A stretch of 8,159 bases of DNA, taken from the NCBI GenBank assembly GCA_900544425.1, contig UQUX01000082.1, forward strand, positions 1 to 8,159, read 5' to 3'. Under the pieces are notes generated by a model. The model was given only the letters and a program-made list of their open reading frames with translations. It ran no database searches and was not told the DNA's origin. Shown piece by piece: positions 1-7,600 of this stretch. Origin of the DNA: an uncultured Collinsella sp. (GTDB lineage Bacteria; Actinomycetota; Coriobacteriia; Coriobacteriales; Coriobacteriaceae). Made by a program: the position numbers and the translations under genes. Position 1 is the stretch's first letter. Every line of letters starts with the position of its first letter.

Positions 1-390
1 CACGTCAAACACCGGAGGCGCCCAACGCGCGTCGTTGTTCTCGCCACGCTGCAGGGCAATACTTGCGCGCGCGGGCACCACGCGACCGTCTTTGAGCATC
101 ATGTAGTCAAGCAGGGGCTGGCCCTCAAACGAAACCGCAGAGGGCACGATGCAGATCATATCGAGCTCTTGGATGCGCTCGGCAACGCCCGTCAGGCCCG
201 TCAGCATATCGTGCTCAAAATCGGCAGCGCCCACCAGGCTGCCCGGCATGGCGCCCATAAAGAGCGGGGCCGGAACGCACAGCACGCGCGCGCCGCGCTC
301 ATGAGCCAGGCGAGCCTGGTCCTCGATGCGGCCGCAAATGCCCTCAATATCACCCAGGCGCATATCGATCTGTGCAAGTGCGAGCTTCAT
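1..390 (-). CDS. nadE: NAD+ synthetase, N-terminal nitrilase-like (glutamine amidohydrolase) domain, 3'-truncated by window edge
   Basis: The first 130 residues are visible, starting MKLALAQIDMRLGDIEG, which matches the opening of the carbon-nitrogen hydrolase domain of glutamine-dependent NAD+ synthetases. In that family this domain frees ammonia from glutamine for the C-terminal ATP-dependent synthetase domain, which amidates deamido-NAD+ in the cytoplasm. The synthetase domain would lie beyond position 1, so the assignment rests on the N-terminal half only. The ATG at 390 is chosen because it fits the family start and has GGAAAGGG (405-398) seven bases upstream. The domain looks catalytically odd. 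Where the family has FPEL with the catalytic Glu, this protein has VPAPL (Ala41). The segment that normally carries the catalytic Lys before LPNY reads PARASIALQR with no Lys. It could therefore be an ammonia-dependent enzyme with a relic domain. A stand-alone nitrilase-fold protein is the main alternative. Confidence 0.72.
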   Translation of the reverse strand, partial: MKLALAQIDMRLGDIEGICGRIEDQARLAHERGARVLCVPAPLFMGAMPGSLVGAADFEHDMLTGLTGVAERIQELDMICIVPSAVSFEGQPLLDYMMLKDGRVVPARASIALQRGENNDARWAPPVFDV

Positions 391-426
391 GGCCCAGCCC
401 TTTCCGTCGTAAATCGTCGTTGTCGT

Positions 427-460
427 AGTAAAAGCGCCGGCCGCATAATGCAGCCGGCGC
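427..460 (-). terminator. Intrinsic terminator-like hairpin between the superoxide reductase gene and nadE
   Basis: On the minus strand an 8-bp perfect G/C stem (GCGCCGGC at 460-453 with GCCGGCGC at 441-434) encloses an 11-base loop that can pair three more bases. It is followed at once by TTTTACT (433-427). This is the form of a Rho-independent terminator for the superoxide reductase gene, whose stop codon lies about 47 bases upstream. The U-tract is short (four T). Only 36 bases separate it from the nadE start codon, so it may instead act in the nadE leader. Confidence 0.75.
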
Positions 461-507
461 TCGCATGTGCATATACTAGCTATGATACCCCGAGCGGGGG
501 CGCGCTC

Positions 508-870
508 CTAGAACGTCGCGGACCACAACCCGTGCAGGTTGCAGTAGGCATAGACGGTACCGGTCTTGGAGCCGCCAGCGAAAAACGTCGTGGGCTTCAT
601 GCCGGGCTCAAGGTAATGGACCTCCAGGCGGCCCTCGGCCTCAAGCGCGATCCACTCGATGTAGTGCTCGGGCAGCATGGGGTGCTCTGTCGAGCCCACG
701 CGTGCGCGAATGACGTGGCCGTCGCGCTCGATCTCGACAACAGGCACGTGCTTCTCGTGTGCCGCATCCTCGGTGTTTGCGGTCAGCTCCGTGCAACCGG
801 CAGGGGTCGCAACGCCGTCGCCAAGGGCAGCGATGAGCTTACCGTCGGGGTCCTTAAAGAATTTCGCCAT
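508..870 (-). CDS. Superoxide reductase (desulfoferrodoxin family) lacking the N-terminal desulforedoxin iron site
   Basis: This 120-residue cytoplasmic enzyme reduces superoxide to hydrogen peroxide using electrons from rubredoxin-like donors, a typical defence of anaerobes. All ligands of the Fe(His)4Cys centre are visible: EKHVPV (Glu39, Lys40, His41), EHPMLPEHYIEW (His63, His69) and CNLHGLW near the C-terminus (Cys110, His113). Glu39-Lys40 correspond to the catalytic pair next to the first His ligand in characterised enzymes. The first 36 residues align with the desulforedoxin-like N-terminus of class I desulfoferrodoxins (MAKF start, CTEL and NT-DA motifs), but the cysteines are gone except Cys26, so no FeCys4 centre can form. 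That resembles the class III arrangement. The start at 870 is set by AAAGGAG (883-877) six bases upstream; the longer in-frame reading toward 1011 has no family similarity. The gene follows the SNF2 gene by 150 bases and ends before a terminator-like hairpin. Confidence 0.93.
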   Translation of the reverse strand: MAKFFKDPDGKLIAALGDGVATPAGCTELTANTEDAAHEKHVPVVEIERDGHVIRARVGSTEHPMLPEHYIEWIALEAEGRLEVHYLEPGMKPTTFFAGGSKTGTVYAYCNLHGLWSATF

Positions 871-977
871 GATGTTCTCCTTTGCTGATGTGCCAATATT
901 CCTGATGCTTCTTATGCCCAAAGGCAGGCGAACCATCCACGGCATGGCAAATGAACACATAACGGGCGGGAACGGTG

Positions 978-999
978 GGGCGGCGCGTACTATCCGCCC
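978..999 (-). other. G/C-rich hairpin just downstream of the SNF2 gene, without U-tract
   Basis: On the minus strand GGGCGG (999-994) pairs perfectly with CCGCCC (983-978) around a ten-base loop. Overlapping alternatives also exist: CCGCC with GGCGG just upstream, and TGGGGC with GCCCCA outside. It begins 21 bases after the SNF2 stop codon. No run of T follows, so it is not a convincing intrinsic terminator; it could be a transcript-end-stabilising or pause structure. The rest of the 871-1020 spacer shows no clear promoter, although the superoxide reductase gene may well have its own. Confidence 0.35.
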
Positions 1000-1020
1000 T
1001 GGCGGCCCCACTCGAGCGGG

Positions 1021-4000
1021 TTAGCGACCGTCGCCGCCGAGCAGCGCCAGAACATCCTCGCGCGTGAACAGCGCCGATGAGATGCCGTCGCCGCCGAGCA
1101 CGCTGTTGACCAGATCGCGTTTGGACTCCTGCATCTGCATGATGCGCTCCTCGATCGTGTCCTTGGCGATGAGCTTGTACACGGTCACGGTGTGCTGCTG
1201 GCCAATGCGGTGGGCGCGGTCGGTCGCCTGGTCCTGCGCCGCCACGTTCCACCACGGGTCGTAGTGGATGACCACGTCGGCAGCCGTCAAATTAAGGCCC
1301 ACGCCGCCCGCCTTGAGCGAAATCAAGAACACCGGCACCTCGCCCGCTTGGAACTGCGCAACCATCTTGGCGCGACTCTCCTTAGACGATGCGCCCGTAA
1401 GCTTAAGAAAGGCGATATCCTCCTTGACCAGGCGCTTGCCAATGATATCGAGCATGCCCGTAAACTGGCTGAACAGCAAGATGCGGTGACCACCGTCAAG
1501 CGCGCCGTGAACGAGCTCCATGCACGTATCGAGTTTGGCGCTTCCCGCCTTGTAGTCCGCATAGTGCAGATGCGGGTCGCAGCAGATCTGACGCAGCTTG
1601 GTGAGCTCGGCAAGTACCTTGAGCTTGTCTTTCTTAAACTCCCCGGCCTCGCGGTGCTGCACTTGCTGGGCGATGCGGTCCTGGTTGGCCAGGTAGAGCT
1701 TGCGCTGCTCGCCGGTAAGCTGCGCCATCACCGTATCCTCGATCTTCTCGGGCAGATCGGCCACCACCTCTTCCTTGACGCGACGCAGCACAAACGGCGA
1801 CACGAGCGCCTGCAGACGAGCGGCGCTATCGCCCTCGGCATGCTCGACGGGACTCTCAAAGCGCTTGGCAAATGAGTCACGCGTACCCAGAAGGCCCGGC
1901 ATCAAAAAGTCGAAGATGCTCCAGAGCTCGGACAGGCGGTTTTCGATGGGCGTGCCCGTCAGGGCAAAGCGCACGCCGGCCGGCAGGCGCTTGGCGGCGC
2001 GGGCCACCTGGGTGAGCGGGTTTTTAATGTACTGGGCCTCGTCGAGTACCACGCGGGCAAAGTCCTGCTCGGCGTATTCGTCGATGTCGCGGCGCATGAG
2101 GTCATACGACGTCACGACCACGTTGTGCTCGGCTGCGCCGGCAATTTGCACGCGACGCTGGGCTTTGGCGCCCACGATGGCGCACACATCAAGCGAGGGG
2201 GCAAAGCGCTCCAGCTCGGCGGTCCAGTTGTACACAAGCGACGCAGGACATACCACGAGCGTGGGCTTGGTATCCCCCGCCTCCACGCGCGCCAGAATGT
2301 GCGCGATCATCTGCAGCGTTTTGCCCAGGCCCATATCGTCGGCCAAGATGCCGCCTAGGCCCAGGTGCTCAAGCGAGCCGAGCCACTGGTAGCCGTCGAC
2401 CTGGTAGCCACGCAGTGTGGCCTTGAGCGAGGCGGCCACCGTAAAGTCCATCTTGCCGAGCGTGTCCAGGCGCTCGACGGTACGGAGGAACGCAGCGTCG
2501 CGATCGGCCTCAAGCGCTGGCGTGCGCGCGATCATGCTGTCGACAAACAGGGTGCTCGACGCGGGAAGCGACACGCCGTCGAGCAGGTCGACGGCATCGA
2601 CGCCCAGGTCCTCGGCAAGACCAAACGCGGCACGCGCTCCCTCGTCCAGGCGCACGATATCCCCGGACGTAAGGCGCGCGAACGTCTGGTGGCGCTTATA
2701 CGAATCGAGATAGATGGCAAGGTCGACCGCCGAAAGCCCGCTCGCACCCAGCTCGACGTCGAGCAAGTTGCTCTTGACGGTGGCGCGCACCGAGAGCTTG
2801 GGCGCAGGGCGGACCGAAATCTGGCGCAGGCGGTCGCTGAGCATGACCTCGCCCAGCTCGGACAGGGCAGACAAGCCCTCGGTCAGCAAGTGGAACAGGC
2901 GGGCGTCATCGCGCTCCTCAAATGCCAGGCCGCCCTCGTAGAAATCGAAGTACAGGGCCGCCGTGTCCATAACGCGAAACTCCGCCACCGTATCGCGGGG
3001 CGGAACGCCGGAGCGCTGTTCTTCGAAGGGACTGCCCGGAGCACCAAGACTAAAGAGATCTGCCGACCAATCGCCGTAGATCACCGTAATCTTGCAGGTC
3101 ACAAGACCATCGGCGACGCCAATCGCCATGGCAAAACTCGGCTCGGGCGCCACGGCGTCAAGTACGGCGGGAGCGGTCAGGTCGGTGTAGTCGCGCAAGA
3201 TCGGCAACGCCATGCGGCAGAACTCACCCACCTGGTCGGCGGCGATATGGAGCGGCGTGCGGCAGGGCAACAAGTGCGATAGGAACGATGCCGCATGCTG
3301 GGCAAACGCCGTGTCGGTACGGCGCACGCGGCGCGTATCGACCAGATAGGCCGCGTCGCCCGCGACAAAGCAATACGTATCGGCCGGAAGGCGCAAGTCA
3401 TAGCTGCCTCCCGCCGCCGGTGCAATCTTGGCGGCAAGGAGCGGCGGGCGCTTAGCCGGGACTTCGCCCTCCCCCTGCGGCGACGACTCGACTGCCACCT
3501 CGTAGGAACGATGCGTCGTCGTCCCCCGCGACCAAGCAGGCTCAAAGGACATGGTCCTGCCGCGCAGCAGGTCCAGCACGGACACGATGGAATACTCGGA
3601 TACCGGCAACTGACGCTCGGCGACAAAACCGCTGCGGGCAAAGTCGTACGATGCCGAACGCGAACTCGTGATGTCGCTCAGGTAGGCGACCGTCATTGCG
3701 ACAAAGTCGAGCAGCTTTGTCGACACGTCATCGAAAGCCTCGGGCACATGGACAAACGTAAGCTTCTTACCATAGGAGAACGTACCGCCGCGCACATAGG
3801 CATCGGTCATGCCGTCGATATCCTTAACCACGTAGGACACCGAACCGCAGCGAATGCGAAACTCGAGCGCCCAGTTAAAGCGATCGGCAAACAGCGGATT
3901 GTAGTACGGCACCAGCGAGGGCTCCAGCACCACTTTGGGCGCATCGGGGTCAATGGTGCCGGCGAGCTTGCGGCGCATGGCCGCGAGCTCGTCCATGCGC

Positions 4001-4494
4001 GCGTCCGAAAGATCGGAAAGCGCCGCCACAAGGCTCGGGCTCGTGGGGACGGGCGCCGGGAAGGGAAAATTGGGGTTGACCGCAGATGCGGTGGGCGCGG
4101 GGCGCGTGGGCTGCTTGGACTGTGTGGGCGGTACTGTAAACGTGCGGACCGGCGTGCGCAAACCCTCGACGGGCTCAGCGCCACTGGCATCCAGATACGC
4201 CAGCGCCGTGGCTATGGCGTGCTTGCACATGCCGGAATAGCGGAAGGCGGCGGGACAATCGCAGTCGTAGTCGATAACCTCGTGCTCGTCCATGTCGAGC
4301 GCCACGTGCGTCTTGTACAGGTCGCCGCGCGAGCCGCGCACCGAGCCCTCGATGTTCACGTTTTTGGAGAAGCGCGAGCCGGAGTCTTCGAACGACAGCA
4401 CGGCGCCGTTGAGCATGAGCGAGCGCCCCTTCATAAAGGTACTGCTGAGCGCCGCCTCCTTACGAAGCGCCTGCACAAACGTCCCCTGCGCCAT
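1021..4494 (-). CDS. SWIM zinc-finger / SNF2-family DNA-dependent ATPase (helicase-like)
   Basis: This 1157-residue protein belongs to the bacterial SNF2 (RapA-like superfamily 2) ATPases, which translocate on double-stranded DNA and remodel bound proteins; its precise target is unknown. An N-terminal SWIM zinc finger is visible as CDC...C-x-H (Cys78, Cys80, Cys90, His92). A Pro/Thr-rich linker follows at about residues 115-155, then a long region of about 500 residues that fits the bacterial SNF2-associated domain. The ATPase core has a Q-motif-like LRGYQVDGYQWL near 696, Walker A DMGLGKT (Lys725), DEAQ (818-821) and LTGTPIEN near 846-853. The C-terminal lobe carries SLKAGGVGLNLT near 1059 and the arginine-finger motif DRAHRIGQ (1092-1099). 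All core motifs are intact, so it should be an active ATPase. The ATG at 4494 has a perfect GGAGG five bases upstream; an in-frame TTG at 4506 overlaps that site and is rejected. A dnaE-linked housekeeping role in DNA or transcription maintenance is inference. Confidence 0.93.
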   Translation of the reverse strand: MAQGTFVQALRKEAALSSTFMKGRSLMLNGAVLSFEDSGSRFSKNVNIEGSVRGSRGDLYKTHVALDMDEHEVIDYDCDCPAAFRYSGMCKHAIATALAYLDASGAEPVEGLRTPVRTFTVPPTQSKQPTRPAPTASAVNPNFPFPAPVPTSPSLVAALSDLSDARMDELAAMRRKLAGTIDPDAPKVVLEPSLVPYYNPLFADRFNWALEFRIRCGSVSYVVKDIDGMTDAYVRGGTFSYGKKLTFVHVPEAFDDVSTKLLDFVAMTVAYLSDITSSRSASYDFARSGFVAERQLPVSEYSIVSVLDLLRGRTMSFEPAWSRGTTTHRSYEVAVESSPQGEGEVPAKRPPLLAAKIAPAAGGSYDLRLPADTYCFVAGDAAYLVDTRRVRRTDTAFAQHAASFLSHLLPCRTPLHIAADQVGEFCRMALPILRDYTDLTAPAVLDAVAPEPSFAMAIGVADGLVTCKITVIYGDWSADLFSLGAPGSPFEEQRSGVPPRDTVAEFRVMDTAALYFDFYEGGLAFEERDDARLFHLLTEGLSALSELGEVMLSDRLRQISVRPAPKLSVRATVKSNLLDVELGASGLSAVDLAIYLDSYKRHQTFARLTSGDIVRLDEGARAAFGLAEDLGVDAVDLLDGVSLPASSTLFVDSMIARTPALEADRDAAFLRTVERLDTLGKMDFTVAASLKATLRGYQVDGYQWLGSLEHLGLGGILADDMGLGKTLQMIAHILARVEAGDTKPTLVVCPASLVYNWTAELERFAPSLDVCAIVGAKAQRRVQIAGAAEHNVVVTSYDLMRRDIDEYAEQDFARVVLDEAQYIKNPLTQVARAAKRLPAGVRFALTGTPIENRLSELWSIFDFLMPGLLGTRDSFAKRFESPVEHAEGDSAARLQALVSPFVLRRVKEEVVADLPEKIEDTVMAQLTGEQRKLYLANQDRIAQQVQHREAGEFKKDKLKVLAELTKLRQICCDPHLHYADYKAGSAKLDTCMELVHGALDGGHRILLFSQFTGMLDIIGKRLVKEDIAFLKLTGASSKESRAKMVAQFQAGEVPVFLISLKAGGVGLNLTAADVVIHYDPWWNVAAQDQATDRAHRIGQQHTVTVYKLIAKDTIEERIMQMQESKRDLVNSVLGGDGISSALFTREDVLALLGGDGR

Positions 4495-4499
4495 CACTT

Positions 4500-4504
4500 C
4501 CTCC
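4500..4504 (-). promoter_or_regulatory. Ribosome binding site that fixes the SNF2 gene start
   Basis: GGAGG lies five bases before the ATG at 4494 on the minus strand. It overlaps the alternative in-frame TTG codon (4506-4504), which has no comparable site of its own. This is why the start is placed four codons inside the longest reading frame. The site is 12 bases downstream of the end of the large inverted repeat. Confidence 0.85.
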
Positions 4505-4516
4505 AATCTCGCACCA

Positions 4517-4641
4517 GGTAGCTAATTTGGGACGGGGCTATTTTAGCTACCCCCACATGTCGGTTGAGAATTATTCAAATCCCAGCCAAATCGCCGTCAG
4601 CCAAAGGGTAGCTAAAAAAGCCCCGTCCCAAATTAGCTACC
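4517..4641. repeat. 125-bp element with 36-bp inverted repeats between dnaE and the SNF2 gene
   Basis: Arms 4517-4552 and 4606-4641 are reverse complements at 35 of 36 positions; the only mismatch is A4540 against A4618. They enclose a more A/T-rich 53-base centre. Each arm is itself bounded by small inverted repeats: GGTAGCTA (4517-4524) with TAGCTACC (4544-4551), and GGGTAGCTA (4606-4614) with TAGCTACCC (4634-4642). The shared core of each arm is TTTGGGACGGGGCT. The element starts 17 bases after the dnaE stop codon and ends 12 bases before the SNF2 ribosome binding site. It has no coding capacity. The symmetry fits a palindromic intergenic repeat of the REP/BIME kind, a MITE, or a very stable mRNA hairpin. 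No target-site duplication is evident in the flanks. The symmetry is certain; the class is inference. Confidence 0.9.
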
Positions 4642-4658
4642 CCTCAGCAACGCCGTCC

Positions 4659-7600
4659 CTAGATCACCGTCACTCTGCCCTGGTTGCCGACGATGGCCTT
4701 TGCCTCTGCCAACAGCGGAATCGAGCGCGCGTTGACCTTGGCCGGCACCTCGGCACGCAGCACGCGCCCGTCCACCTGCTCGATAAAGATCTCCACGCGG
4801 TCGCCGCCCGGGTTGGCGGTAAGCACCGTGGCAAGACGCGCCATATTGCCCTGGCTAAAGCGGCTGTTGGGCACCATGACCTCAAACACTTTGGGCTTGT
4901 TGCTCTCCTCGTTAAGCTCCAGCGGCACAATCTCCTGCGCGATAATCTGGTCGCCGCGGTCCGAGCGCTCGAGCTTGCCCTTAATGCGCACAAACGCATC
5001 GGACAGCTGCGCACCGGTCTCGGGATCGACCTCGCCGTACAGGTACCCCTCGGCCTCTTTATAGGTCTTGGGGAACACGACGACGGTGGCCTCGCCTTCC
5101 ATGTCCTCGAGCTGCACGATACCCATGGGGTCGCCGTTTTTGGTCACGCGCTTGGACACGCTCGAGACCATACCGGCCCACCACAGCGCCTTGCCCTCGG
5201 GAATCTCCTGGTTGATGGTACCGCCCGTGGGGTTTTGCACCTCGTAGCCGGTGTCGATCTGCGAGAACGAGAAGTCGCGCGCTTTGCTAAGTGCATACTC
5301 AAACGGGCGCAGCGGGTGGTCCGAGACATAGATGCCCAGAACCTCCTTCTCCTGGCTCAGCTTAAGGTGGCGGTCCCACTCCTGGCCGTCCGGATCGGGT
5401 ACGCTCACCTCAAAGCCCGAGCCCTCAACGTCGCCAAACATGTCGAAGAACGACGTCTGGCCACTCGCGCGATCTTTCTGGCGCTTTACCGCGGCATCGA
5501 TGATGTTCTCGGGGTTGTTCTTGTCCACAAAGTGCATCATCTGGCGACGCGGATACCCCGTGGAGTCAAAGGCGCCTGCCTTGATGAGCGATTCGATCAC
5601 GCGACGGTTGGCCTGGCTGGAGTCCACGCGCTCGACAAAGTCGTGCAGCGTCTTAAACGGGCCGCCCGCCTCGCGCTCGGCGATAATCGCCTGGGCCACG
5701 CCAGTGCCCACGCCGCGGATGCCGGCCAGACCAAAGCGCACGCCCTCCTTGGTAGCCGTGAACTCGGTACCCGACTCGTTGACATCTGGCGACAGCACGG
5801 GGATGCCGTCGTGACGGCACGCCGAGACGTAGTGAACGATCTTGTCGGTCTTGCCCGTATAGGACGTCAGAACGGCCGCCATGTACTCGTGCGGATAGTG
5901 CGCCTTGAGCCACGCCGTCTGCATAACCAGGATGGCGTAGCCGGCGGAGTGCGACTTGTTAAAGGCGTAGGACGCGAACTCGAGAACATCGTCCCAAATC
6001 TTCTGGGCGACCTCGCGCGTGTAGTTGTTCTTGATAGCGCCGTTCATCCAGTGGTCGTAGGTGGTCTCGTCCGAGCCATCCTCCCAGTGGAGCACCGTCG
6101 ACGTGAGCAGCTTGATCTTTTTCTTAGCCACGGGCTTACGGATACGCGAGTCCGATTCGCCCTTGGAGAAGCCGCACATCTCGACGGAGATGAGCATAAC
6201 CTGCTCCTGGTAGACCATGGTGCCGTAGGTTTCGCCCAGGATGTCGTCCAGACGGTCATCGTAGGAGACGGCCGGCTCTTTGCCGTTCATACGGTTGATG
6301 TAAGACGAAACCATGCCGGCGCCCAGCGGGCCCGGGCGGTACAGAGCGATCAATGCCACGACGTGCTTGTACTCGGTGGGCTTCATGTTCTTGATCGTGG
6401 CCGTCATGCCGGCGGACTCGACCTGGAAGACGCCGGCGGTGTGACCGGAGCCCATGAGCTTAAAAATCTCGGGATCGTCAAAGGGAATCTCTTCCTCTTT
6501 GATGTCGATGCCGAAGTTCTTTTTGATGTTTGCCTTGGCCTTAGAGATAACCGTCAGCGTGCGCAGGCCCAGGAAGTCCATCTTGAGCAGGCCCATGTCG
6601 GCAACGGTATGGCCCTCGTACTGGGTAATCTCGACGCCGCCCTTGGTGTCGAGCTTGGTGGGCACGTGCTCGTTGACGGGGTCGCGGCAGATCAGAACGG
6701 CACACGCGTGCACGCCCTCGCCACGGGTGAGGCCCTCGATCGAGAGCGCCGTGTCGATGATGCGGCGGGCGTCGTCGTCCTTTTTATAGGCCTCGGCAAA
6801 GTCGGGGTTAAACAGATCCTCTTTGCCGGGTTGCTTTTCGAGCACCTGCTTGAGCTTGACCTTGGGGTCGCTCGAGACCATCTTAGACAGGCGCTGGCCC
6901 ATGTAGACCGGGTAGTCCAGAACGCGCGCGGCATCGTTGATGGCTTGCTTGGCCTTAATGGTCGAGTAGGTGATGACGTGGGTGACCTTCTCGGGGCCGT
7001 AGAGCTGGCGAACGTGCTCCACGACCTCGAGGCGCCGCTCATCGTCGAAGTCCATATCGATATCGGGCATCTCGGTACGCTGCGGGGACAGGAACCTCTC
7101 GAACATCAGGCCGTTCTCGAGCGGGTCGAACGCGGTGATGTTCATGGCGTAGGCGACGATAGCGCCGGCGGCCGAGCCACGGCCGGGGCCGACGCCGATG
7201 CCGTTGTCCTTGGCCCATTGCACGTACTCGGCAACGATGAGAAAGTAGGCGGCAAAGCCCTTGTCGCAAATGACCTTGTATTCGTACTCAAAGCGCTCTT
7301 TGATGTTGACGCCACCGATTTCGCGTGTGGCCCAGTCATCGCCATAGTGTTGGCGCAGGCCCTTCTCGCACTCGCGGCGGAACTGGCTCTCGTGCGTCTC
7401 GCCGGGGTCGAGCAGCGGGAAGCGCGGCAGGATGATGGAATCCCAGTCCAGCTCCACGTAGCACTTGTCGGCGATCTCGAGCGTGTTGTCGCAGGCCTCG
7501 GGGCAATACGGGAACATCGCCCGCATCTCCTCCTCGGTCTTCATGTAAAACTCCGAGCCAGTCATGCGCATGCGGTTGGGGTCGTCGACCTTGGCGTTCA

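Noticed and set aside
169..888. 239-residue open frame on the plus strand across nadE and the superoxide reductase gene
   Set aside because: It overlaps two genuine genes and a terminator-like hairpin on the other strand and shows no family similarity.
871..1011. N-terminal extension of the superoxide reductase reading frame
   Set aside because: The extra residues match nothing in the family, and the ATG at 870 has a strong ribosome binding site and the family MAKF start.
1021..4494. SNF2 gene as part of an anti-phage defence system
   Set aside because: SNF2 proteins occur in systems such as DISARM and Zorya, but no partner genes (methylase, nuclease, motor proteins) are in the window and the neighbours are housekeeping genes.
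4495..4506. TTG start four codons upstream for the SNF2 gene
   Set aside because: The TTG overlaps the GGAGG that serves the ATG at 4494 and has no binding site of its own.
3295..4521. 408-residue open frame on the plus strand opposite the SNF2 gene
   Set aside because: It is antisense to a strongly supported SNF2 coding region, has Arg/His-rich low-information composition and no recognisable domain. Long antisense frames are expected in G+C-rich DNA.
4570..4575. AATAAT (minus strand) as a -10 box for the SNF2 gene inside the inverted-repeat centre
   Set aside because: No acceptable -35 box lies 16-19 bases upstream; TTGGCT copies are at the wrong distances (8 and 23 bases).
4517..4641. Inverted-repeat element as a simple bidirectional intrinsic terminator
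   Set aside because: The 36-bp stem is far longer than usual, its loop is 53 bases and no U-tract follows the stem on either strand. The T-runs lie inside the arms.
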